Part shown: positions 8,782 to 17,942 of the stretch, piece after piece | Numbering within the stretch: position 1 is the first letter of the stretch | Layout: each line of letters opens with the position of its first letter | Origin: Firmicutes bacterium HGW-Firmicutes-7 | GTDB taxonomy: Bacteria > Bacillota > Clostridia > Lachnospirales > Vallitaleaceae | Assembly (NCBI GenBank): GCA_002841375.1 | Contig: PGZO01000016.1 | Location: forward strand, 22,646 to 86,645 | Length of the DNA: 64,000 bases | Reading direction: 5' to 3' | Position numbers and translations under genes: made by a program | Notes under the pieces: model-generated | What the model was told of the DNA's origin: nothing | The model's database searches: none | The model's input: only the letters and a program-made list of their open reading frames with translations

Positions 8782-9750
8782 TTATATTATTTGTTTGAAA
8801 AACCAATCAGCATTTTCTATATACCAAGCCACTGTGCTTTTTAAACCTGTACCAAAATCAGTATCTGGTTCAAACCCTAACTCCTCTTTTATTTTAGTTC
8901 CGTCAATGGCATATCGAAAATCATGTCCTAATCTATCCGTTACATATTGGATTAACCCCTCATCTTTTTTCATTATATGAAGAATTTCTTTCACAATGGA
9001 TAAATTGGTTTTTTCATTATTGCCGCCAATATTGTAGACCTCTCCAACCTTCCCATTATGAAGAACAAGATCGATTGCTCTACAATGGTCCTCAACGTGT
9101 ATCCAATCCCTAATATTTAAACCATTACCATAAATTGGTACTTCCTTATTGCTATTTGCCTTTGAAATAATCAATGGTATGAGTTTTTCTGGATATTGAT
9201 TTGGGCCGTAGTTATTAGAGCATCTAGTTATATTAACTGGTAGTTTGTATGTTTTATAATATGCTAAGGTTAATAAGTCTGCTGACGCTTTACTAGCAGA
9301 ATATGGATTATTAGGACATAAAGGATTACTTTCAGTAAAAAACCCTGTATGTAAAAGGCTACCATATACTTCATCTGTAGATATTTGTACGTATTTTTTC
9401 ACGCCATATTTTTTCGCTAAGCCTAATAATGTTTGCACCCCTAATACATTCGTAACAACAAAGCGCTCAGAATCTATTATACTTCTATCCACGTGTGTTT
9501 CCGCTGCAAAATTGATGACATAATCAATTCCTTTTATAAAGATCTTTTCAACCATTTGTGTATCCGCAATATGCCCTTTAACAAAGCTGTAGTTGGAATT
9601 TCCCTGTATATCCCTTAAATTGTTCAAATTACCTGCATAGGTTAAAGCATCGTAATTAATTATTTTATAACCTGGATATTTTTTAAGAATATAATGAATA
9701 AAATTGCTTCCAATAAAACCAGCACCACCAGTTATCAATAAGGATTTCAT
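8782..9750 (-). CDS. rfbB: dTDP-glucose 4,6-dehydratase
   Basis: This 322-residue short-chain dehydrogenase/reductase converts dTDP-glucose to dTDP-4-keto-6-deoxyglucose in the cytosol. The NAD loop is GGAGFIG at 8-14. AAETHVDRS, ISTDEVYG (Thr-Asp-Glu catalytic trio) and the Tyr-x3-Lys pair in NPYSASKAS are all present. CSNNYGPNQYPEKLIPL and the closing W-Y residues match RmlB. The start follows AAAGGAGGTGG. It lies 48 bases after rfbA. No rmlC or rmlD is visible, so the final deoxysugar is unknown: the 4-keto product could feed rhamnose, fucosamine or amino-sugar routes encoded elsewhere. Confidence 0.95.
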   Translation of the reverse strand: MKSLLITGGAGFIGSNFIHYILKKYPGYKIINYDALTYAGNLNNLRDIQGNSNYSFVKGHIADTQMVEKIFIKGIDYVINFAAETHVDRSIIDSERFVVTNVLGVQTLLGLAKKYGVKKYVQISTDEVYGSLLHTGFFTESNPLCPNNPYSASKASADLLTLAYYKTYKLPVNITRCSNNYGPNQYPEKLIPLIISKANSNKEVPIYGNGLNIRDWIHVEDHCRAIDLVLHNGKVGEVYNIGGNNEKTNLSIVKEILHIMKKDEGLIQYVTDRLGHDFRYAIDGTKIKEELGFEPDTDFGTGLKSTVAWYIENADWFFKQII

Positions 9751-9798
9751 TTCACCACCTCCTTTTATATGTAATAAACCTCAAAATATTTGAAAATA

Positions 9799-10671
9799 CT
9801 ACCCTATATCTCTTGATAGCAAGCTTAATAAGTATTTCCCATAGTCCGTACTTTTAAGTTTATCTGCAAGTGCAATTAAATCATAGTCATTAATATACCC
9901 TTTATCGTAAGCTACTTCTTCAATACAGCCTACATACTTCCCATTATCCTTTTGATAGTTATGAATATAGTTTGAAGCCTCTATTAGTCCCCCGCAGCTT
10001 CCTGTATCAAACCACTTAACTTCGTTATTTAATAGTTTTACCTTTAACTTTTTCTGATCCAGATAAATACGATTTATATCTGTAATTTCCAATTCACCTC
10101 TTGCTGATGCTTCTATATCTTTTGCAATTTTTACTACCTTATTATTATAAAAGTATAAGCCAGGCACAGCATAATTCGACATTGGATACATTGGTTTTTC
10201 CTCAATGGAATGTACATTGTTAGCTGAATCGAACGCTACCACGCCAAAATCCGAAGGATTTGAGACAGGATACGCAAATATTAAAGCATTATTCTCTATA
10301 CTAATTCCATTTAATATTTTATTTAATTGTTCTCCGCAAAAAACATTATCACCAAGAATAAGTGACACATCACTATCAGCAATAAAGGATTCCCCAACAA
10401 TAAATGCATCCGCTAACCCTCTTGGCTGATCTTGAATTTTATAATTCAAGGAAATTCCAAGATGTGAACCGTCCCCTAGCAGAATTTTATAATTGCTTAT
10501 ATCTTTTGGTGTTGATATAACTAATATTTCTCTAATGTTGGCCATCATAAGTACAGACAAGGGATAATAGATCATAGGTTTATCATATATTGGAAGCAAT
10601 TGTTTTGACACTACTTTTGTTATTGGAAACAACCTTGTCCCAAATCCACCTGCTAAAATAATCCCTTTCAT
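9799..10671 (-). CDS. rfbA: Glucose-1-phosphate thymidylyltransferase
   Basis: This 290-residue enzyme joins glucose-1-phosphate and dTTP to make dTDP-glucose, the first step before rfbB. It opens MKGIILAGGFGTRLFPIT, the nucleotidyltransferase loop, and then shows KPMIYYPLSVLM, LGDNVF (metal-binding Asp), EEKP, YFYNNKV and WFDTGSCGGL as in RmlA. Its length is normal. The start is preceded by GGGGAGGTGA. It is the first gene of the minus-strand glycan operon, with about 210 bases upstream to the next gene; I did not find a convincing promoter there. Confidence 0.96.
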   Translation of the reverse strand: MKGIILAGGFGTRLFPITKVVSKQLLPIYDKPMIYYPLSVLMMANIREILVISTPKDISNYKILLGDGSHLGISLNYKIQDQPRGLADAFIVGESFIADSDVSLILGDNVFCGEQLNKILNGISIENNALIFAYPVSNPSDFGVVAFDSANNVHSIEEKPMYPMSNYAVPGLYFYNNKVVKIAKDIEASARGELEITDINRIYLDQKKLKVKLLNNEVKWFDTGSCGGLIEASNYIHNYQKDNGKYVGCIEEVAYDKGYINDYDLIALADKLKSTDYGKYLLSLLSRDIG

Positions 10672-10844
10672 AGGTCACCTCCCCTACTATATGTTTAGAG
10701 AGAATTTAATCCTTGTCCATAAACCAAATAATCTTTAAATTCATTATATGGTATTTTCTCTCAACTACTATATACTATGTAATAGGAAAAAAATGGTGAT
10801 TTTTATTCACCCTTAAACATTGTTATCCTTTCCAACTGGAGGAC

Positions 10845-10870
10845 AAAAAAGGCTATACATACGTATAACC
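10845..10870 (-). terminator. Rho-independent terminator after the CobO gene
   Basis: Read on the minus strand, GGTTATAC-GTAT-GTATAGCC forms an 8-base-pair stem with one U-G pair, followed directly by TTTTTT. It lies 13 bases past the stop of the adenosyltransferase gene. Confidence 0.75.
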
Positions 10871-10883
10871 ATTGTTGTTTTTT

Positions 10884-11414
10884 TTAGTATTCTATTCCTT
10901 CTCTTGCTTTAATTCCACTTTCATAAGGATGCTTAATTATGTTAATTTCAGAAATATAATCAGCATATTCTTTCAAACTGTCAGGTAGTATTCTACCTGT
11001 TAATATAAGTTCCATATTATATGGTTTGCTTTTAATAAAATCGCCAAAATTTTCTTCACTAATTATTTTATTTTGTAATACGCCTAAAATTTCATCTAGT
11101 ATTAGAATGTCACATTCTTTCGTCTCAAATATTTTCCTTGCAAACTTCATTGCATTTTCTATTTCCATTTTCAATTCATCTTTCTCTGTTAATGTTAAGT
11201 TATTGAAAAAGTTTCTTTCTTTTTCAAATCTAAATACTTTGAAATCAGGTTCAAGCTTTGCAAGCGTTTTAAGTTCTCCTGTTGGTTTACCCTTCAAAAA
11301 TTGGATCATAATGACCTTAAGGCCTCTTCCGGTTGCCCTTATACCTTGTCCAATCGCAGAAGTAGTTTTACCTTTTCCGTTTCCACAATATACATGTACC
11401 AATCCTATTTCCAT
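10884..11414 (-). CDS. cobO: Cob(I)yrinic acid a,c-diamide adenosyltransferase (CobO/BtuR type)
   Basis: This 176-residue P-loop protein transfers the 5'-deoxyadenosyl group of ATP to reduced cobalt in corrinoids. The Walker A loop GNGKGKTT is at 11-18, followed by GQGIRATGRGLKVIMIQFLKG, the Walker B-like DILILDEI and LTGR, all CobO/BtuR hallmarks. It is a single gene here with its own terminator and no cobalamin neighbours, so it probably serves scavenged corrinoid or a pathway elsewhere. RBS AAAGGAG lies 8 bases from the ATG. No cobalamin riboswitch was recognised upstream. Confidence 0.93.
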   Translation of the reverse strand: MEIGLVHVYCGNGKGKTTSAIGQGIRATGRGLKVIMIQFLKGKPTGELKTLAKLEPDFKVFRFEKERNFFNNLTLTEKDELKMEIENAMKFARKIFETKECDILILDEILGVLQNKIISEENFGDFIKSKPYNMELILTGRILPDSLKEYADYISEINIIKHPYESGIKAREGIEY

Positions 11415-11549
11415 ACACTAATCTCCTTTACTAAAGTCCCTAAGCTTAACTCTAAGCTTATTTACCAAAAAAGTCAATCCTTTGTATTGAATAATAGTAA
11501 ATAATGTACATTCTAATCCTACTTACTAGACGCATCTCGCTACAAGCGC

Positions 11550-11583
11550 TTAACCTAACACAAGCTTTGCTTCGTTAGGTTAA
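11550..11583. repeat. Inverted repeat downstream of the SSB-like gene
   Basis: TTAACCTAAC and GTTAGGTTAA form a perfect 10-base-pair stem around a 14-base loop that itself contains AAGC/GCTT. It lies 8 bases past the stop of the SSB-like gene. There is no T-run on either side, so it may be an mRNA 3' end stabiliser or a mobile-repeat remnant rather than a classical terminator. Confidence 0.5.
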
Positions 11584-11590
11584 AGGTTCT

Positions 11591-12220
11591 TTATTTTTCT
11601 TCTTTCTCAATCTTAGAAATAGAAACTTCATATGCTACTTTATGTATGTATTGTTCATCTCCTACTCTTTTTTGATAACTCCTACTTTGTATTCTTCCCC
11701 AAATTTTCATTTTATTTCCTACCTTAAATTCACTGGCATATTTTGCATTTCTTCCCCAGCATATACAAGGAATATAATCAGATTTATTATAAGGCCTATT
11801 TACTGCTAATAGTACATCTGTTATCTCTCTACCAAAAGGTGTCGTTCTATATAACGGGGGCTTACATATGTATCCATCAAGAAAAATATAATTTGGATTT
11901 TTAACAATTTCATCATCACCAACTAAGATTAATTCTCTTGCGAAAACTGTTAATACAAGTCTATTTTTACCTTCGAGATGTCGGTTATAGGATCTAAATT
12001 GCCCTGAAACATCTACAACTTCTCCAATATGATCGCTATTAATATCTATAAGCCTCTCAGATACTGTTATGGGTATAACATCTTCATTTTCGCTTAATCT
12101 TGGTACCAACACATAGAAATTGTAGAAACCCTCTCCATAAACCTCATGGCTAAATTCAAAGCCCGAGTGAATCTCTCCAATGATATTTACCTGGTTGTTT
12201 CTAATAATATTTTCATCCAT
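11591..12220 (-). CDS. Single-stranded DNA-binding-like protein with two OB folds
   Basis: The 209 residues appear to hold two OB-fold segments, about 1-100 and 105-205. In the second, IFLDGYICKPPLYRTTPFG, ITDVLLAVNR and YIPCICWGRNA resemble the SSB pattern of strand, loop and W-G motif. There is no acidic D-D-D-I-P-F tail, so this is unlikely to be the housekeeping SSB. Clostridial genomes carry similar two-domain SSB-like proteins of uncertain role. RBS GGAGGG precedes the ATG. The unknown gene at 12329-12781 lies upstream on the same strand. Confidence 0.75.
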   Translation of the reverse strand: MDENIIRNNQVNIIGEIHSGFEFSHEVYGEGFYNFYVLVPRLSENEDVIPITVSERLIDINSDHIGEVVDVSGQFRSYNRHLEGKNRLVLTVFARELILVGDDEIVKNPNYIFLDGYICKPPLYRTTPFGREITDVLLAVNRPYNKSDYIPCICWGRNAKYASEFKVGNKMKIWGRIQSRSYQKRVGDEQYIHKVAYEVSISKIEKEEK

Positions 12221-12328
12221 TCAATCTACCCTCCACCATACCTTTTCATTAAGTCTATAACTATTTTTATTCTTATAGGCGCTTGTTTAGAAGTACTTTC
12301 AAATTCTTTTATTTGGATATTTGGGACT

Positions 12329-12781
12329 CTAGGCAAATTCAAATTTAGAATACTCCTTACTTATAAGCATCGTCGTAAACGCAAAAATTCCATTTAATAT
12401 ATCTCCTCTCAAAAAAAAGTTGCCTTTTATAACAAATTCTTGGGGCTCAACCTTTTGACTAGACAAATCAATTTCTCTTTGAATGCAGAAAACAATTTCT
12501 TCATCTTCTACACTTGATACAGTAACACTGGCTTTTTTATTAAAACCTACAGTAATAACCTTATACCCTTCAAATGCAGATAAATCAAATTTTGCATGTA
12601 AATCAATATTTATGATTAAATATTTTAGATTAATACTTGAATCTTCAAAGTAAGTAATCTCAATGACATTGCTATCTAGTTTATTAATTTCCCACTTGGT
12701 TCTTAAATTATCTTGCAATTTCCCAAGTAGCGCTAAAAGATCATGATGATCATCACTTCCAATTAAAACTATTTTATTCAT
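12329..12781 (-). CDS. Unknown protein of about 150 residues
   Basis: The best start is the ATG at 12781 (MNKIVLIGSDDHHDLLALL), with GGGAGG 9 bases upstream; a longer frame starting 20 codons earlier lacks a ribosome site. There is no signal peptide or membrane segment. The sequence alternates beta strands (VIEITYF, YLIINIDL, KVITVGFN, VTVSSVEDEEIVFCIQ) and ends GNFFLRGDILNGIFAFTTML. The latter half is vaguely like the central domain of Mur ligases, which I would not claim. Expression with the downstream SSB-like gene is likely. Function unknown. Confidence 0.6.
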   Translation of the reverse strand: MNKIVLIGSDDHHDLLALLGKLQDNLRTKWEINKLDSNVIEITYFEDSSINLKYLIINIDLHAKFDLSAFEGYKVITVGFNKKASVTVSSVEDEEIVFCIQREIDLSSQKVEPQEFVIKGNFFLRGDILNGIFAFTTMLISKEYSKFEFA

Positions 12782-12930
12782 TTTCAAATACCTCCCAATT
12801 ATTCTCACCCAACATTGTTCATATGCTCTATTTTTCCTCATTACCTTATAAATATTCTATGCAACTTCAATATTTTATTTCTGAATCATTTGGAGTATAA
12901 TAATGTCAGTACTAATTTAAGGAGAATTCT

Positions 12931-14229
12931 ATGTCATCAAATGATTCCAATCAAAACTTAATTATTTTAAGCCTAGATGCTTTAAATTCTAGTGACCTTG
13001 AAGCCATTAAAGTCCTTCCAAACTTTAAAACCTTTTTTGAAGAGGGTGCTTATGTTAAACAAGTTAAAAGTGTGTATCCAAGTGTAACCTATACTTGTCA
13101 TACCTCAATAATTACTGGTGCTTTCCCTGGAAAACATGGTATATATGCAAATGAAAAAGTCCAACCTGAAAGATTAAATGCTCAAGATTGGTATTGGTTT
13201 GAGAAAGATATTAAAGTGCCTACTTTATTTGACTACGCAAAAAAAGCAGGGCTTATTTCTGCGAATGTTTTATGGCCAGTAATGGCTGCTGCACCAATAA
13301 CTTATAATTGTCCTGAAATTTGGTCTGAGACTGGTGAGAGCTATCCCTCACTTTATTTAAAGTTTGCAACAAAAAATGTGCTTCCTATTATTGCTAAGCA
13401 TGCATCTAAATTTAAAGGCAAAAAACAACCCTTTTTAGATAATTTTGTAGAAAGTCTTGGAATACATCTAATTTTGAGAAAAAAGCCGAACTTACTCTGT
13501 ATGCATTTTATTGAGTTAGATCATGAACGTCATGTAAATGGTCTTCATGGTCCCGGTATCAATACAATTTTAGAAAGATTAGATAATAGGATCGGCAATA
13601 TTATTGAAGCAACGAAAGAAGCGGGAATATATGACAACACAACCTTTATTTTACTTGGAGATCATGGTGGTGCAGATTTTAATGCTGTGGTATATTTGAA
13701 TACCTACCTTGAAAAAGAAGGTTTGATTACAACAGATGAAAATAAATCTATTATTACTTGGTGTGCCTATGCTAATTCCTGCGGCGGAAGTGTTCAAATT
13801 CATATTAATAAACAATGTGATGAAGCTACGAAAATGAAAATTGCTGATTCAATTAGTAAATTAACGGTTATGCCAAATACTTTTGTGGAAAAACTTTACA
13901 CAAAGGAAGATGCACTCGAAAAGCATTCTTTATCCGGTGATTTTGATTTTATCATTGAGCCTCGAGATGGTTTTGTCTTCAGAAATGATATTACGGATTG
14001 GATGATAAAAGATAGTGCATCCATTGATAACTGCTTCAAATCTGACCACGGCCAAGACCCAAACCATAGAGACTTAAAAACCTTACTACTTGCAAAAGGT
14101 AATAAAATCAAAAAAGGTGTCTGCGTAGACTCCGCTTGTATCATTGATGAAGGTCCTACCTTTGCAAAAATACTCGGATTGGAAATGGAAAATGTAGATG
14201 GGCGGATTCTTGAAGAATTATTAAGATAA
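12931..14229 (+). CDS. Type I phosphodiesterase/nucleotide pyrophosphatase-like enzyme
   Basis: This 432-residue protein belongs to the alkaline phosphatase superfamily (PF01663 type), which cleaves phosphodiester or pyrophosphate bonds using two metals. IILSLDALNSSDL supplies the first metal Asp. YPSVTYTCHTSIITGAFPG holds the nucleophile Thr region, then HFIELDHERHVNG and LLGDHGGAD supply His/Asp ligands, with a late His in SDHGQDPN. There is no signal peptide, so it is cytosolic, unlike the eukaryotic NPP enzymes. It is a single gene on the plus strand, RBS AAGGAG, closed by a strong terminator. Natural substrate unknown. Confidence 0.85.
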   Translation: MSSNDSNQNLIILSLDALNSSDLEAIKVLPNFKTFFEEGAYVKQVKSVYPSVTYTCHTSIITGAFPGKHGIYANEKVQPERLNAQDWYWFEKDIKVPTLFDYAKKAGLISANVLWPVMAAAPITYNCPEIWSETGESYPSLYLKFATKNVLPIIAKHASKFKGKKQPFLDNFVESLGIHLILRKKPNLLCMHFIELDHERHVNGLHGPGINTILERLDNRIGNIIEATKEAGIYDNTTFILLGDHGGADFNAVVYLNTYLEKEGLITTDENKSIITWCAYANSCGGSVQIHINKQCDEATKMKIADSISKLTVMPNTFVEKLYTKEDALEKHSLSGDFDFIIEPRDGFVFRNDITDWMIKDSASIDNCFKSDHGQDPNHRDLKTLLLAKGNKIKKGVCVDSACIIDEGPTFAKILGLEMENVDGRILEELLR

Positions 14230-14280
14230 ATAAAGTATTCCAAATATCAATAGCAAAACAACCTCTAGTAAATAAAATTC

Positions 14281-14332
14281 AAAAAAATTGCAAGTGATAT
14301 CAGATAGTAGGCCGATATCCTTGCAATTTTTT
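14281..14332. terminator. Bidirectional terminator between convergent genes
   Basis: AAAAAATTGCAAG with GATATC pairs with GATATC and CTTGCAATTTTTT across a 12-base loop, with one unpaired T. A-runs and T-runs on both sides let it stop transcription of the phosphodiesterase gene (plus) and the ABC operon (minus). Confidence 0.85.
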
Positions 14333-14436
14333 AGCCTAACGGAGGAATTCCCCGCTTCTTTAATTGTATTTTAACTTACAGTCGCTTAGCTATATTTAGG
14401 TTTTCAAGCTCATTGCGAATGCAATTCACCTTATTT

Positions 14437-15675
14437 CTATATAAACCGTAAAGCTTCCGCAGGATCAAGCTTCGCAGCCTTTAAAGCAGGAATAATTGAT
14501 GAAATTAAGCCTATTGCTACAGATAATCCAACTGATATAAATAAAACAAGAACACGCCATTCAGGTTGAATCGTTTCACCGATAAAAATGGGACCTGAAT
14601 AACTAGCTATTAAGTTTCCTGATATATACCCTAGAACGCCACCTACAAAGCTAATGATAAGTGATTCTGAAAGTATTATTTTTATTATATGTGATTTTCT
14701 AAAGCCTAGCGCACGGAAAATACCGATTTCACGTGTACGTTCTCTTACAGAACCTGACATCGTTATACCAACAACTAGCATACCGATAAAAACAATTAAT
14801 ATTGAGACAGCCACACCAAAACGTACCAGTCTTGTGAGCATTTCATCCCGTTTTAACGTTTCTTGCCTTAAGCTTGAAACTTGTACATGAGGGAGATTTT
14901 CTTTGATTTCAGCTAGTAAAACTTCCTCTGAACCTGCCTCATAATCAACAGATAAATCCATCACTGTTATTTCTTCTGGTTTGTTGAAAAGTGTTTGAGC
15001 TGTTTTAAGATTCATTAATACTTGATGATCCTCTGTTTCACCACTTTCTGAAAGTATAAACTTTATTTCAAACTGGTTATCGGATATCTTTATGGTATCT
15101 CCTTTATTTACTTTCAACGAATTTGCTAGCGCGGAGCCAATAATAATCTGATCTTCTGATAACTCAATTACGCTAATGTCCTGACGGATAAGATCAGCGG
15201 GAACAAATCCTTCAATATTTTTCTCTGTTAAACTCGCTTCGCTGTTTTCATTTTCAATTGTAAGCCAAGGCTTAATTTGAAACTCCTGCTTCAAGTTACC
15301 GCCGATAACCGTAACCTTTTGTCCACCTTCCAACATTTCCACACTGATTAGTTTTGGCGCAATGATGCGAATCATATCTTTTGACCCAAGTTGTGAAATG
15401 ATGTCAACATCCTCGTTGGTCAGCTGTTCAACATCATATAAAATTTCAGGCAGAATAATACCACCGTATGAAAACGTCAAACCACCTGAATCGGGCGTAA
15501 TAACAACATTTATCCCGTATTCTGACACTTGCTTTGTCATCTGTGTTTTCATTGATTCAATCACATTAAAAACAGAAACAATCGTTGCAATTCCGATGAC
15601 AATTCCCAAGAGCATAAAAAGCATTTTTGACTTTCGCCTGCGGAGGTTGTTGATAATAATATTATATAATTGCAT
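14437..15675 (-). CDS. ABC transporter permease, MacB/FtsX type
   Basis: This 412-residue membrane protein has the FtsX/MacB layout. There is one N-terminal membrane helix (MLFMLLGIVIGIATIVSVFNVI), a large extracytoplasmic domain (about 45-270), and three C-terminal helices with the REIGIFRALGFRKSHI coupling motif. It ends LKAAKLDPAEALRFI. Together with the ATPase at 15689-16381 and the second permease at 16397-17590 it would form a heterodimeric complex. Such permeases do not always move a substrate through the membrane; many act as mechanical transducers. The DUF2318 gene at the head of the operon points to metal uptake or a redox link. Confidence 0.9.
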   Translation of the reverse strand: MQLYNIIINNLRRRKSKMLFMLLGIVIGIATIVSVFNVIESMKTQMTKQVSEYGINVVITPDSGGLTFSYGGIILPEILYDVEQLTNEDVDIISQLGSKDMIRIIAPKLISVEMLEGGQKVTVIGGNLKQEFQIKPWLTIENENSEASLTEKNIEGFVPADLIRQDISVIELSEDQIIIGSALANSLKVNKGDTIKISDNQFEIKFILSESGETEDHQVLMNLKTAQTLFNKPEEITVMDLSVDYEAGSEEVLLAEIKENLPHVQVSSLRQETLKRDEMLTRLVRFGVAVSILIVFIGMLVVGITMSGSVRERTREIGIFRALGFRKSHIIKIILSESLIISFVGGVLGYISGNLIASYSGPIFIGETIQPEWRVLVLFISVGLSVAIGLISSIIPALKAAKLDPAEALRFI

Positions 15676-15688
15676 GTTATCCCCCTTT

Positions 15689-16381
15689 TTAGTTTAAATT
15701 CAAACGCTCATCTGATAATCTACCGTCTTTCATCACAATAGTGCGTCCTAAATATTTTGTATTATCCGGATTATGGGTAACCATTAAAACCGTTAAACCT
15801 TCCTTGTTAAGTTGCTGGAATAGCTCCATAATTTCATCACCTGTTTTTGTGTCAAGGCTTCCGGTAGGTTCATCAGCAAGAATTAGTGGGGGAGCATTTA
15901 CAATCGCTCTAGCAATTGCAACTCTTTCTTGCTCTCCTCCTGAAAGCTGATTAGGAAGTCTATTCATTTTATTCTTAAGTCCTACACGTTCTAAAACTTG
16001 TGCAGCCATCTCTCTTTTCTCTCTATTGGACCTTTTTGTTGTCGTAAGGGGAAGCATTACATTTTCATGGGCAGTTAAGTATGGTATAAGCTGAAACTGT
16101 TGAAACACGAAACCTAAATATTCTCGTCTAAAATCCGCAAGCCTTTCCTGAGAAAGCTTATAAATATCAATTCCATCTATTTCAACAAGGCCTGATGATG
16201 GTGGATTCAATGCTCCTAATATGGATAAGAGTGTACTCTTTCCAGAACCTGAATGTCCCATAACACTAACTGATTCTCCTTTATAAATATCCAGTGAAAC
16301 TGATTTTAGCGCTTGTACCTCGTCACCCATTGATTTATAGGTTTTATTAATATCTTTTAAAGAAATCATGATCTCTGACAT
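15689..16381 (-). CDS. ABC transporter ATP-binding protein, LolD/MacB type
   Basis: The 230 residues are a full ABC ATPase: Walker A GHSGSGKST near 42-50, Q-loop VFQQFQLIPYLTAHEN, signature LSGGEQERVAIARAI, Walker B LILADEPTGSLD and switch His in VTHNPD. The wording of the signature and Q-loop places it with LolD/MacB partners of FtsX permeases. It sits between the two permeases, 13-15 bases from each, so the three are one transcriptional unit. RBS AGGAGG. Confidence 0.95.
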   Translation of the reverse strand: MSEIMISLKDINKTYKSMGDEVQALKSVSLDIYKGESVSVMGHSGSGKSTLLSILGALNPPSSGLVEIDGIDIYKLSQERLADFRREYLGFVFQQFQLIPYLTAHENVMLPLTTTKRSNREKREMAAQVLERVGLKNKMNRLPNQLSGGEQERVAIARAIVNAPPLILADEPTGSLDTKTGDEIMELFQQLNKEGLTVLMVTHNPDNTKYLGRTIVMKDGRLSDERLNLN

Positions 16382-16396
16382 TTTATTCCTCCTTCA

Positions 16397-17590
16397 TTAT
16401 ATAAAGCGGAGTGCTTCCGCTGGATTTAATCTTGCAGCTTTCAGCGCAGGATATGCACTTGCAATAATTGCTAAAATAGCTGATAGTAATATGGATGGTA
16501 ATAATAATCCTACTTGAATAGTTATTTCACCCTGAATCTGTGCAAGATAGGGTCCTGCATATACTGCCATAATACTACCGAGTAAAAATCCTGCTATTCC
16601 TCCGATTAGACTTATCAGACCGGCTTCAATAAAAATAATACTAACAATGTGCATTTTCCGAAAGCCAATTGCACGGAAAATACCAATTTCTCTTGTTCTT
16701 TCATTGATTGAAGAAAGCATTGTTTTAAACAATACCAACACTGCAATTAACAGTACAATACCTGAAAGTGCCAGGCCAAAGGTAGAAAAACGGTCAATTG
16801 TTTCCTCTCTAAAAAGTGCAGCTCTTTTTAGTGGTATTACTCGACTGTTTGGGAGTGCTTTTTCCAAGCCCATTGCAATTTCTTCAATCGGGCAAGCATT
16901 GCAATAAGCTGAAACTTCTATCATAGACAACTCTGACGACCTATTTAAAAGCGATTGAACAACAGCTAAATTTGCATAAATTAAACCGTCTTCTTCACCA
17001 CCTGTTTCATTTAAAACGCCAAACACTGAAAATGTTTGTTCATTTATTACAATAGTTTCACCAGACTTTAAATCAAATGCCTTTGCTGCTGAAGAACCTA
17101 TCATAATTGATGTTTCTGGCAATTCAACGAAAGCAAGCTCGTCAATTTTTTCACCATTTTTTATACCGCTTTGCTCCTTTAACGAAAACCAAGGTTTTTG
17201 CATAAACTCCGATTTTGGCTCTATACCGACAATAAGGGTTTTCTGCTCGCCTACATCAACGGCTCCAATCAGCTTTGGCGAGATAATATTAATATACTCA
17301 CTTACTTCAGACGCAAGGATTTTAGGGATATCCTCCATAGTGAGCTTCTGAACATCATAATTTATTTCTTGGGACATTTCGTTTCCCATCTCCACACCCT
17401 CACTTCTAGGCAAGATTATGGAGTTGGGACCAAATTCATCTATTCTATCACCTAGATCAGCGTTCATTGCTCTTATAATTGTTATAATTCCAATCACAGT
17501 AGAAACTCCAACAACAAGCCCCAACATGATAAAAAAGCTTTTCATTTTACGTCTTTTTAAATTATTTAAAGCAATTCTAAATATGCTCAT
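16397..17590 (-). CDS. ABC transporter permease, MacB/FtsX type (second copy)
   Basis: This 397-residue paralogue of the 14437-15675 permease has the same start (FRIALNNLKRRKMKSFFIML), extracellular domain and C-terminal REIGIFRAIGFRKMHI motif, ending LKAARLNPAEALRFI. In the extracellular part two cysteines (YCNACP) form a C-x2-C-type pair absent from the other copy. That is of interest because the neighbouring DUF2318 protein is rich in cysteine pairs. The genes likely arose by duplication and encode a heterodimer. Confidence 0.9.
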   Translation of the reverse strand: MSIFRIALNNLKRRKMKSFFIMLGLVVGVSTVIGIITIIRAMNADLGDRIDEFGPNSIILPRSEGVEMGNEMSQEINYDVQKLTMEDIPKILASEVSEYINIISPKLIGAVDVGEQKTLIVGIEPKSEFMQKPWFSLKEQSGIKNGEKIDELAFVELPETSIMIGSSAAKAFDLKSGETIVINEQTFSVFGVLNETGGEEDGLIYANLAVVQSLLNRSSELSMIEVSAYCNACPIEEIAMGLEKALPNSRVIPLKRAALFREETIDRFSTFGLALSGIVLLIAVLVLFKTMLSSINERTREIGIFRAIGFRKMHIVSIIFIEAGLISLIGGIAGFLLGSIMAVYAGPYLAQIQGEITIQVGLLLPSILLSAILAIIASAYPALKAARLNPAEALRFI

Positions 17591-17612
17591 TCCTTTATCT
17601 CACCTCTTTCTC

Positions 17613-17933
17613 CTAAAGTTCATAAAATTTTCCGCGGGAATAGGACAACCTCATGTCAAGCTCTCCGTTATTATAAATATAAATTTCATAATGACAGCCA
17701 AAATTTTTCTTAACAGCTTCAACATTATCAGAACCTTCATTACCGACTTTATTATTATAATAAGTCACTGCTTCACTGAGGATAGAATCTGTACTTAAGT
17801 TTGAGAGCTCGACTCCTTGAGAAGTTTCCCTACTGTACAACTTCATTATAAAAAATAAAACCATAAGAGAAATCGCTACCATCAGAACTATTTGATATAT
17901 TTTTTTATTTGATCCATTATTTTTGTTCATCAT
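17613..17933 (-). CDS. Small single-span membrane protein of unknown function
   Basis: The 106 residues have a short basic N-terminus, one membrane helix (QIVLMVAISLMVLFFIMKLY, about 14-33) and an exterior domain of 70 residues ending RLSYSRGKFYEL. The single Cys in KNFGCHYEI lies outside. No family is recognised. It is 9 bases after the DUF2318 gene and 22 bases before the permease gene, so it is very likely part of that system, perhaps as an accessory subunit. Confidence 0.65.
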   Translation of the reverse strand: MMNKNNGSNKKIYQIVLMVAISLMVLFFIMKLYSRETSQGVELSNLSTDSILSEAVTYYNNKVGNEGSDNVEAVKKNFGCHYEIYIYNNGELDMRLSYSRGKFYEL

Positions 17934-17942
17934 TTATCCTCT

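Noticed and set aside
12329..12781. Mur-ligase-like identity for the unknown protein
   Set aside because: Only a vague resemblance of a strand-rich stretch; no ATP-binding motif was found.
14338..14356. CGGAGGAATTCCCCG near-palindrome after the bidirectional terminator
   Set aside because: Too short and imperfect; it may be a repeat-element scrap, but there is no second copy in the window.
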